DNA from: Tiliqua scincoides | Lineage: Eukaryota; Chordata; Lepidosauria; Squamata; Scincidae | Length of the DNA: 64,000 bases | Assembly: GCF_035046505.1 (NCBI RefSeq) | Contig: NC_089830.1 | Coordinates: 24,034,284-24,098,283 of the forward strand | Direction: 5' to 3' | Shown here: piece after piece, positions 1 to 10,200 of the stretch | Numbering within the stretch: the stretch's first letter is position 1 | Layout: the number at the start of each line of letters is the position of its first letter | Translations under genes and position numbers: made by a program | The notes under the pieces: model-generated | What the model was told of the DNA's origin: nothing | Seen by the model: the letters and a program-made list of their open reading frames with translations, nothing else | The model's database searches: none

Positions 1-594
1 TCATTGGTCCTGCGCCAACACTTTCAAAAGCGGGATGACATGCAATGGTGATAGTCTCTCTCACACACGCACGGATTCTGTCAAAAAATAAGCCAATACG
101 GTGGGCCCTCTGTAGCCATGGTGGCTCTGGGAACCCCAAATCAGCTGTTCAGCGGCAGACATGAACATCAGCTGCAGAGGTTCACGGAAGTCATGCTGAC
201 AAAACGGCATAAATTTGTGGAAATTGCATAAATTGAAGTAAATTGTGTCGGTTTGTGCACAGTGTCCATTGCTTAAAGCATACCTAAACGGCCTGCATTT
301 GCTTAAATGGGCTGGTGCCAGGTGATGGTTGCTACAGCAGGGCATGTGAAACTTTTTAGAAAACATTTTCAATCCGCGATTGATTAAATTCGCAGGTGTG
401 GAGTCTGTGGATCAGGCAAGCCCGCTATACTCCCAGCCAATCCCAGTTGCAGGATTTGTGGCCCAGTGGGGTCTGATCCCTCCGCCCTGGGGCCTGAGCC
501 TCCCCATCTACTGCTCCCCATCCCATTCTGGCCACCTGATAAGGGACAGCTTCTTCTGAGGAACCCCCACTAACTCGCTCTCTCTTCTTCCCAG
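1..594. other. Upstream region of the chemokine receptor, no gene recognised
   Basis: I see no convincing coding exon, RNA gene or clear repeat here. CXCR3 genes carry a very short first coding exon, so the missing start codon of the receptor could lie here or before the window, but a handful of codons cannot be identified by eye. Confidence 0.4.
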
Positions 595-1635
595 TTTCCC
601 ACTTGGAGCTACCCAGACATTAACCCCAGAACAATCCCCTGCACTCAAGAGGAGGTCGGAGCCTTTGCACGCTACTTTGGGCCGGCCATTTTGTCCTTGG
701 CCTTTGTGGTGGGACAGGTCAGCAATGGGCTGGTGCTGGCCGTCTTGGGAAGGCACAGGTGCCCCTGGCACTTTGCCGACTGTTTCTTCTTCCAGTTGGC
801 CACGGCTGACCTCCTGCTCATCTTAACTCTCCCCTTCTGGGCCACGCAGTTCACCCAGGGCTGGGTCTTTGGAGAACTTCTCTGCAAGCAGCTAGGGGCC
901 CTCTCCACCATGAACTGCTACAGCACTGTCTTCCTCCTGGCTTGCATCAGCATTGAACGCTACTTCGTGATCGTCCACGCCGTGCAGCTGCAGCACTGCT
1001 GGAGGCTCTCCCACATGTTGCTGGTCTCCGCTGTGCTGTGGGGGATCTGCTTTGGCTTGTCTGCCATGGAGCTGCACTTCCGCACAGTGGCCCACTTCTC
1101 CCAGGCGAAAGCACAGCTCTGTCACCTGGGATTCAGTCCCAAGGAGGCAAACTCATGGTGTCTTGGACTGCGCTTTACCTCCTTCACCCTGGGCTTCTTG
1201 CTGCCCCTCCTGGTGATGGCGTACTGCTACTGCCGCATTTTTGCCCAGCTGTGCCAAGCCCGGCTGTTCTGCAAGAACTCAGCCGTGCATCTCCTGCTGC
1301 CGATCTTGGTCCTCTTTATCCTCTGCTGGGCTCCCTTCCAAGGCTTCCTCCTGGTGGACAGCTTGCAGCGCCTGGGCCACTTGGAACGAGACTGTGCACG
1401 GGAAAAGGTGCTGGACTTTGGCTTGCTCTTCACGGAAAGCCTGGGCCTGCTCCACTCCTGCCTCAACCCCTTGGTCTATGCCTTTGCGGGGATCAAGTTC
1501 CGAAGGGAGCTTTCCAGATTGTTCCACCGTTGGGACAGGAGTGAGGAACAGAGGCAGAGCCTCTCCAGCCAGGACCACAGCCTGGCCACAGAGGTCAGCA
1601 CCGCCCGGGCTGCAGATTTCTCCATCATGTTGTGA
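595..1635 (+). CDS. CXCR3-like chemokine receptor, main coding exon (5' partial)
   Basis: Seven-helix G-protein-coupled receptor of the CXC chemokine receptor family, expected in the leukocyte plasma membrane. The frame opens after a pyrimidine-rich acceptor ending at 594 (a stop at 571 closes the frame upstream) and runs about 346 codons to TGA. Visible landmarks: an N-terminal Cys, the TM1 Asn, LATADLLL in TM2, WVFG..LCK before TM3, ERY at the end of TM3 instead of the usual DRY, LLPLLVMAYCY in TM5, CWAP in TM6 and NPLVY in TM7, then a Ser/Thr-rich tail. WVFGxxLCKxxGAL, the TM5 string and LGxLxRxCxRE before TM7 match CXCR3 better than CXCR1/2 or CXCR5, which are the alternatives. TM4 lacks the usual proline. 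CXCR3 has one intron after its first few codons, which fits a missing first exon. The exon looks intact. Nothing links its function to the SDR cluster downstream. Confidence 0.85.
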   Translation, partial: FPTWSYPDINPRTIPCTQEEVGAFARYFGPAILSLAFVVGQVSNGLVLAVLGRHRCPWHFADCFFFQLATADLLLILTLPFWATQFTQGWVFGELLCKQLGALSTMNCYSTVFLLACISIERYFVIVHAVQLQHCWRLSHMLLVSAVLWGICFGLSAMELHFRTVAHFSQAKAQLCHLGFSPKEANSWCLGLRFTSFTLGFLLPLLVMAYCYCRIFAQLCQARLFCKNSAVHLLLPILVLFILCWAPFQGFLLVDSLQRLGHLERDCAREKVLDFGLLFTESLGLLHSCLNPLVYAFAGIKFRRELSRLFHRWDRSEEQRQSLSSQDHSLATEVSTARAADFSIML

Positions 1636-2059
1636 AAACTATTGGCCAAAAGCGTCTCAAGAAGATTTCCCCATTGCTTTGCCAAGGAACTGGAGCTTCA
1701 AGAGCTGTCTTAGGGCTGTACTGAATATTCTCCACAGATTTCAATTGTGGGGGTAAAAGAAATTGTGGGGATTTAACATCCAGGTGTTTCCTGCACAACA
1801 CTTAGAGTGAATACTCACTTTTTTTTCTTAAAGTGTATTGTAAGGCTGCTGGTTCTGCTTCTGTTCCATTTCCATGTCAGCTACTGATCCTTTCTTCTCC
1901 CTAGAATAGTTCACGTGGGTGTGATCCCAACCAACCAGGGAGCCTATAGTAAACAGGGCAATGTTGCCCTGCTGTATAGCTTATCAGTTTTAGTTATGCA
2001 ACTATAGCACTGAGGGCGAGTGATAGTGACCAACAGAGAGAGAAAGTGAAGGTCATGTA

Positions 2060-2065
2060 AATAAA
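2060..2065 (+). terminator. Possible polyadenylation signal AATAAA for the receptor
   Basis: An AATAAA hexamer lies about 425 bp after the receptor stop codon. It is the first canonical hexamer I noticed on the sense strand. No transcript evidence. Confidence 0.3.
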
Positions 2066-2911
2066 TCAGTAAATATTATCAGGAGGACAGCCAAAAAATA
2101 AAAACCAGTGGAAAAAGAGGTCTGTTTTTCAGCACTTCCAAAAGTGTCCATTCACAAAAACACCTGTGATTTCTTTCGACTTAGCTCTGTGTAGAAACAA
2201 CAGAGCATGAATGTGGTTATGAGATTTGCACGCACAAAAATCCAGCACTGAGGCATTCCAAATTCTGGGACAAGCAAAGTTGAACAAGTAAATGAATCGG
2301 CTAATGCCAGGGACTAGGAGAGGGGGTAAAGGGGGTAATTTGTACCCAGACCCAGGATCAGAAGGGGGTCCAGGAGTCAAAGGAAGGGACCTGGAAAGTT
2401 CCTGGGATCTGACATTTTCCTATCTCGCCTGAATTCACTGCCTGCGCATGATGCTGGGGGCACAAATGTGGGCATGCAATGCCACTGCAGCTGCAACCCA
2501 TACACACCGGCCCCAGGAATGCATCCTTGGCCCTCCTTAACACACTGTCAAATCTGGGAAGGAACAGGTCTGCCGCTGTAGCTCTCTGGCTTGTGGATCC
2601 CATAACCATGAAGGAGTGTATAGGAGCTCAGAGGCCCAGCTGTGGGGCTACAGCTGCTGCAGGAGTTCATGTTGGTGCACAAAGCATGCTGTCCATTCTA
2701 GTGTGAACCCAAATATGAAGATGCAAATTTTCTGCACTGGCTTTTCTATATTTCAAAGATTTTAAAGAGACTTGGGAGCGCGTTTGGTTTTCCGTATTAC
2801 TTTATCTAACTGCTGGTGCAGCACGGTCAGGTAGACCTGGGCTCTGCATCATGAAGCCTGGTAGACCTGGGCTCCAAAGACTATCCTGGCTGTCAGCACC
2901 CTCACCCTAAA

Positions 2912-3100
2912 CCAGGGGTGTCCAAAGTTTTTGGCAGGAGGGCCACATCGTCGATCTGACACTATGTCGGGGGCCGGGGGAAATAAGAATTAATTTACAT
3001 TTAAAATTTGAATAAATTTACATAAGTTTACATAAATGAATATATTGCTGTGTAAAAACAGAGAAAGGCAGTATATAAAATCTAAATATCCATCACCGAT
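2912..3100 (+). mobile_element. hAT-like DNA transposon end
   Basis: The stretch opens with CAGGGGTGTCCAAAGTTTTT and continues with GGCAGGAGGGCCACAT, the typical terminus of a widespread vertebrate hAT (Charlie/Zaphod-like) group. Only one end is clear; AT-rich sequence follows and then a LINE fragment. Confidence 0.5.
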
Positions 3101-3106
3101 TAACTT

Positions 3107-3575
3107 GGACGGCCCATAGGAAGTCAGCTATCGCCACCTCACACCATCATTTTAAGGCGATTGCTCGGTTCCATTATGGTATCGGTAACCAGTTTGTGCC
3201 TGCTGCTCTTCAGATCTTTAGAGCTAAGATCGTGACCCAATTGTTATATGGCGTCCCCATATGGGTTGCGGAAGCCAATAGCACTCTGGACCGAGTTGCG
3301 GCCGTATTTTTTAGGAGGATTCTCGGAGTCCCAAATTCCATCTGGTTAGCAACGCTGGCTCTCAAGCTGGGAGTTCATCTCCCTTCAACTATAGCTTGGG
3401 CTTTAACATTTAAATTTTGGCTCCGTTTCCATCTGTCTCTTCCATCCCATTCCCTTCTTCATGACCTGATAAGAGACCCCTTTTTATCTAGCTGGTTTTA
3501 TAAAATTGATTCCAAATTGAACTCCTTAGATCTTTCCTTGGAATATTTAGCGGACCTGGTTCTGGAAAACTTCTA
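3107..3575 (+). mobile_element. LINE fragment, ORF2 C-terminal part (I/Vingi-like)
   Basis: A continuous frame encodes the region after the reverse transcriptase (HRKSAI-like start, QLLYG, RRILGVPN, STIAWALTFKFWLR). It matches, residue for residue over long stretches, the larger LINE at 33.4-35.4 kb on the other strand, so it is the same family, truncated at both ends. The clade name is my best guess. Confidence 0.7.
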
Positions 3576-4016
3576 GTGTGACTGAAAAGGCTGATTTGGC
3601 AGTGACAATTCCTTCCACACTGGGAGCAAGTGTGGTCTGTCCCTGGTCTGTCCCCCTGGCTATGGGCCTTCCTTCTTTGCCGCTTTGCCTCAGTTTGTTG
3701 GCCAAGTGTCTCTTCAAACTGGGAAAGGCCATGCTGCACAGTCCAAGCGGGATGCTCAGAGGCCAAGGTTGAGGTCCAGTCCTAAGGCCTGCAGATCCCT
3801 CTTGCAGATATCCTTGTATCTGCAGCAGCATGTGGTACATGGAAAATACGTATGGAACATATGTATACATAGTGGGAATAAAAAGACTTTCAGCAAGTGT
3901 GGCATATTCTGCCCCCCGCCCCCCCGGTCCAATGCACACTTACCCAGGAGGAAAGTTGGGTAACAAATCCTGGCCTCTCTAGCAAGTCTTTGCAAGTGAT
4001 GTTACATTGGAAATTC
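3576..4016. other. Gene-free stretch, unidentified
   Basis: No exon recognised. The sequence immediately left of about 4017 has no counterpart in the 5' flank of the other SDR copies, consistent with a rearrangement breakpoint near 4017. Confidence 0.4.
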
Positions 4017-4142
4017 CTGCAGCCCCTGTTGAAATCTCCAGCATGGTTTTCAAAAGTCACCTAGGGATTGTTGCAGATTCCTGGCAACTCCAGCACCTTC
4101 CTAGAGGTTTAGCAACTCTGCAGGCACCTCCCTGAGATAGAA

Positions 4143-4150
4143 GAATAAAA
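4143..4150 (+). promoter_or_regulatory. Possible TATA box of SDR copy A
   Basis: AATAAAAG lies about 75 bp before the start codon and is preserved at the same distance upstream of the exon-1 relic at 39.6 kb. Conservation between copies makes a promoter role plausible; it is not proof. Confidence 0.3.
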
Positions 4151-4223
4151 GAGCCTGCTTGTGCTCCATCTCTCGTGAAGCTGTCTGATCAGGGACAGTG
4201 TATGCTGCTGAAAAAGAGAAGCA

Positions 4224-7200
4224 ATGACTTCCAACAGCGCTTTCTATCTCAACCTGGCACTGTCTATCCTCGGAATTATAACTGTTCTCCGTCTCCTTTG
4301 GCAAGCTGCTTGTGGCGTGGGACGTCGGTTGAGGATTTATGTGCTGTCAAAAGAGTGGAAAGGGGTAGACCTGGCCAGCTATGGACCTTGGGCAGGTGAG
4401 TGCCTCTTTTGTGCCATCATCTCATGGGGAATGGAACAGAGGCTGAATCCTGTGCAGGTTCCCCGCAGCTCATTGATTAATAAGTTAGATTCATCTCTGA
4501 AGACCTTTAGATTGACTTTAAAAATGCATTCATTCAGTCATTTCTGCCCAATGTTGCATGTATGCAAGTGATCAAATGTGCATACCTGTGAGCTGGGCAG
4601 AAATGGGTTAATTGAGCAAGACATTTAAAAGAAATGACTTCTTATGAATACATGTTGCTATAAACCATGGCAGAGGGGAAGCCAAAAGCAGATCACCACT
4701 CTTGAGATGATGCCTGCTGAGACTCAGGAATGCATCCTCTCAAAACAAGGAGAGCCTGCCTTTTATCTTCCAAATGATGGTCTTGTTTGGATGGATATTG
4801 GTGCAGATTTAATTAATGGACTAAAAACTCTGACCCTCAATTGGCTCAGGAAATTGGATCCTGCACTTATTGGCACACGGTCTGGGTTTGCCTTGTTATC
4901 AAGTCTCTATTCTTGTTCTCACCCATTCTTCCATCTCCTCTGTCTGCGCATTCATCATGTTGTCCCAGCACTTATTCACTCAAACCCAACACTACTTCAA
5001 CCCGATCCTGCAGCCTGGCTCCTTCACCAAATCTGTCTCCTGGGGTTTGTGTCCAGCTCTGACTGTATCCCCAGCACTCTTACTTTGCAGGGGTGGACAT
5101 GTGCACCTGGGGTTCCACGGGTTGTATGTGATGCAGTTGGCACCTCTTCCTGCACTGAAATGACCTTCATGCAGAAGCCATTGTCACAAAGGGGTCCTCA
5201 GATAATGAACTTAGGAAGTTCTTTGGATTTCTGACAAGGATTGAACTTCTTGAGTGAAACTCTTCCGGGTGACATTCATCTTGTACATAGCTTGTCCTTT
5301 CTGCCTCCTTTGTAGTGGTAACCGGAGCCACGGCGGGGATTGGAAAAGCCTACGCGCATGAGGTGAGTGGACTATGATGTTTGAAAGGATCTTAGAAGGG
5401 TCCTCTTGGGCATGCTTAGGTTCATGTACGTTCAAGGTGTAAGCAAAGAGAAAGACACAAGTGATCCAGGAACCTTCCGACAGGAAAAGGAGCACAGCAG
5501 GCACTTTTCACACTTGGTGATTGGCCTTTCCTAGCCCTTTGCAGCTAGTCCTTTGCAGCTAACCCTTTGATCTCCTGACTCTCCTTCTTGGCTTCCAGCT
5601 TGCCAAGAGAGGCCTCAACGTGGTTCTCATCAGCCGCTCCCTGGAAAAGCTGAAGCAGGTGGCTGCTGAAATTGGTAAGTGAGAAGCTGCACCTGGGAGG
5701 CGGAGGTGACTGGGCAAGCCGCTGGGTCCAGCTCTCAGATATGGGACTTTTTCCAGAGCTCTGGGATCCTGAAAGAAAAGATTGCCAAAGTAATTACTGA
5801 CACAGAAAGTTGGAGCCATGTTGAAGGTTGTGTTTTTATGATGACAGATTGATAAGTATGCTGTTCTTTTGCTATCTCGTTGTTTTTTGTTACAGGAAGA
5901 GTGTGCATTATAAGGGGGGAGGGCGGTAGTGGGGGATGGGGAGGGCAGACCAGCACTGGGAGGGGACATGGACAGCGGCATAGGCTCCTGTTTGATCTTA
6001 TCCCCCATCCCAGGCCTGATCCACCAACATATGGCTCTTTGGACTTGAGCTAAAGATTTTGCTGGAGCAGATCCAAGAACTCCCATCGCGGCAGTGGCTG
6101 CTTACTTCAGGGCAAGGGAACAGGTGTCTCCTAACATCATGGAGACCTCCAGCTGCCTCTCTTTCCATGCTGGATACAGTGGAGGCCGTACTGGTGCCGC
6201 TGCAGCTCGGCACAGAAAGTTAGTTAGGATTTGGCTGTTCTGCTTCAGAGACATAACCGGACAGGCTGTTCGGACCCCTGCAAGACTGGACACCTGCATG
6301 TGTCAGACAACTGCTCAGTGTTCCTAAGTCTGCCTGTTGGTCTAGTGACCTGTTCTGGCAAGGCAGTTCCAGCATCTCTTTGCCTTCACTTCCCAGAGGA
6401 ACAGCACGGCCGAAGCACCAGAGTCATCCAGATGGATTTCACCGAGGGATCGGAAAGCTATGAGCCGATTCGAGATGCTCTGCAGGGCCTGGAGATTGGC
6501 ATTCTGGGTATATGCACCTTTTCCTATTTATACCTTTTATTAAGCTTTTTAATCTTGTGTCATGTACACTATGGGAGCAATCCTAACAGCACAATAGGCC
6601 AGCACCAGTCCCAGCCCAGGAGGGTAGCACACGTTAGCGCCTTCTCGGGAGTCGGCTGGGCCGGTGCTGGGTTGCGTGCCAGCCCATGGAGGCTGCATCC
6701 TGCCTCCTCACCAACATGGGGAGGGAGGGTTGCATCAGCCAAGCTTGCCAATGCCCAGGCCTGGGGAGGGCAGGAGGAGGCAGGAGGGAGGGGTTCTGGG
6801 ATGGTGGGAGGGCGGGTGGAGGGCGGTCCTGGGGAAGGGTGGGCGGGGAGCAGGAGGCAGGGCTGGGACCCAGCTGTTATGATGGATAACAACCCCGTTC
6901 CCTGGGCAGTGAGGAAGAGCTTAAAGCTGCTCCGTTCTCCTCAGACTTGTGCCACCTCCTGAGGTGGCATTCTCAGTATATGCACCTTTTCCTATTTATA
7001 CTTCTTATTAAGTTTTTTAGTAAAGCAACATGCACACTATGCGCACAATCCTAACAGCACAATAGGTGCTGAGGTGACACAAGTCCATGGAGACCCACTG
7101 GGGCCGTGGTGGCTTACCTGGGAGTAAGGGGAAGAGTTTCCCCTTGCCTCCTGCTGAGCCACTTCTGACCCCAATCTTGCGCTGAACTTGCCTGTTCCAA

Positions 7201-10200
7201 TGCAAGATAGGAGTGAGCTGTATGTCCAGCAAGCAGTGGAGAAATCACTGGAAGTCCCTCCCTCAGAGAGTCAGAGAATATCAAAATGGGGAGAGGGTGT
7301 CAGGCCTTTGGCATCCCAAGCCCTGAATTGTTGTGAGCCAGGATGTGGCAGGAGGGGCCTTGATGTCCAGGCCTCATATGAAATGCGAATTAAAGGAACA
7401 GCACCACTGTATGTGATTAGTAATCAGCTGCACCTGTTGCAGGTGCGAGCCATGTGACCTGGGAGAAATGTGTGCTGAGTCACGTAGGCTACGGAGGAAT
7501 GGTGCAATGCACCACTGGACAGCCAATCAGAGTGGGTCACAAGACTGTCTTGTGACTATGAGGTCGCCCTACTCTGATTGGCTGGCCCCGGTATATATGG
7601 GGGCAAGAGCAGACTTCAGGTGTGGGTTGCTGTGGTGGAGTTTCTGTGCGTCCTGTTGCTGGTTTGTTCTGTGGCTGGGACTGTGCATTATCTTGACTGT
7701 GCCTCTCTGTATCCCTGACTTCTGGACCGTTTGACTGACTACTCTTCTGCCTGCTCCTTCACCAATACAATTCTGCAACAAACAAGCCTGTGGCTGCTTC
7801 TTTGGCTCTGTTTGGGATCGCCTGCTTCTTGTGCTCTTTCCCTACACTCCCATGCCACTCTGCTATCGGGAAAGCAAGGGCTATCCTCCCCTGGTGACCT
7901 GACAGAGGGTCCATTTTCTAAAGATGGCTCTAGTTTTTTCATTTGAACATGTTGTGATTGCATCAGTCTGGTGGTGTTCTGCCAGATTCCCAGTCCAAGC
8001 TCTGCCTGGAGAACTATGCCCACTTTTAGCTAATTAGCTCCCCTTCTTTCCTCAAAAGTGACCCTGGTTCTGCCCTGCAGTCCTGCTGGACCTTACCACC
8101 AGGGTAGCTTGCCTGTTTAACCTACAGAGGTCCTCCTTCCTGCCAGCAGCCTCCTGCCACTACAGCAGCCCCTTGGTCCTCAGCAGATCTTGGGCACAGC
8201 AGCCAAATACCAGTCTTAGTGTCTCCAGTAGTTTCTGCTCCAGCAGCTTCCAAAGTCCATTCACACATCAGTCCATCAGCAGTTCCAGCAGTCTATTAGC
8301 CATCAATTCCTCAGTCCATTTCTCCAGTCTGTCCTTCCTCAAGCTTCCCACCTTCTGCTACCCACACCAAACTCTCCCTTCATCAGGTGCTTTAATGCCT
8401 GAGGGGTCTATTCCCTTCAAGTGGCTGCAGCTGTGCAGCACACTCTGCTGGGTGCCCAGGCCTTACCCTTAAAGGGGCCACTGCTGATACCACATCTACC
8501 TCCTGGCCAGATCTTCTGCGATTCCAATACAGGTGGCCTCTAATTTCAACCCACATTCCAGCCTGTTGTCTTGAAGTATGTGCCTGAGGTCTCTTTGTGC
8601 TCCTCTGATTTGTTGCTGAGCGAAGGCGGAAGGGTGGTGACTCTGACCCACTGGCCTTCTGTGTCTGTGTGACAACTCACCCTCTGCTGACTCTTTTTAC
8701 AGTGAACAATACTGGCATGAACATTCCTCTGCCACTGCGTTTTCTAGACCTCCCTGACATTGACAAGGTGAGTTTGGTCTCAGCCAAAGACCGCCTGGCA
8801 CCTCCCTGCCTGTCATCAGGTACCGCCATTTGTGCAATCTCCCCTGCACACAGTTGGTGGCTCAGTGCATTGTGACATGTTGGCTGCCATCCCTGGGTTG
8901 CAATCAGCTGAGCGTGTGAAGTAGAAAGTACAGTGCTCGTTTGTGGCTCCCCTGTCCACCACCCCATATTTCACAGGTCTCAAGCAGGCATGTAATGGGG
9001 CTCTTCTCAGGTTGAGTTGGAAAGTGCCCTTACATCCCCCCCCCAACACTGGGTCTTTTTAATCACTTACCCGGAGCTGCTGGGCTCCCTTTCCTAGAGC
9101 AAATATGGTGTGGAATTCTAACCTTCTTGGAAACAATGTTCAGAGAGGTTGCCATTCTGTTGCTGCAAATAGGGCCACACATTAAGGGCACAATCCTAAC
9201 CGGCACTCATGCCGGCATAGGTGGCCCTGGAGGGTCGCAAACGTGCCGTAAAGCATGTTTGCGCCTCCGTGAGTGGGAGCTAGGTCAGCGCATCCAGATG
9301 TGCCAATGCGTGGAGGGAGAAACCTGACATAAGCGAGCACACTGACATAAGCGGCAAACGTTGGCATGGGGGGTGTGAGGAGGGGGCGGGAGGGGCGTTA
9401 TTGGGAGGGGGAGGGCGGGCCCGGGGGCGGGCACACGGGGTGCCAGGGGTGGGGCCTTCTTGTGCCTTTGTCTTGTTTTTGAAACATCCCTCTCTTGCAT
9501 GGAGGAGCCAGTAAACACCCTGACCAAGGGAGTAGGTCTTTTTTAGGACACTATTTTGATTGAAAAGTGGAGCTTAACTAAAATCAATACATTTTAAAAC
9601 AAACCTTGAATTCAAGTCTTCAAGTAGACTCAGGCTCTACTTCTGTCAAATTCAGACTGTGGCCGCTCTTTCTCTCCACCTTTTACTAGCTGAAGTGTCC
9701 TGTGACGCTCCAAAGGCTGCGGAGAGATGCCAAGGTGGTCTGGAAAGTCAAAGCCCCCTTGGTCTCTCATCAGCTGCCAGAAGCTTTGTGACAAGACAAC
9801 AACCAAGACAGTCACACTTCTTTTCCTTCTCTTACAGTTTATACCTGACTTGGTGAACTGCAATATACTTTCAACATTGAAGGTGGGTTATGTATGGATG
9901 GAAACGAGACATGGAAGGGGAAGGTGCTTGGGCCCCGTTTCCCATCACTGACTGTGTGTCACTGCTCTTGTTCTCCTAGATGACACAGATTATCCTTCCT
10001 CAGATGGTTGCCAGGTAGGCGAGGAGGGAATCTGCACACCTCAGAACCTGCCTGTACAGTATTCCAGAATGACACCTGTGAGGGCTTCTGCTTCTTCCAA
10101 GGAAACTGGATTTTGATTGGGGTTGTCAACAATATAGGAAAAAAGTATCATGAGCAGATGTGTGGACAGAATCCTCTGCTCCAAAAAAGAGGGACAAAGC

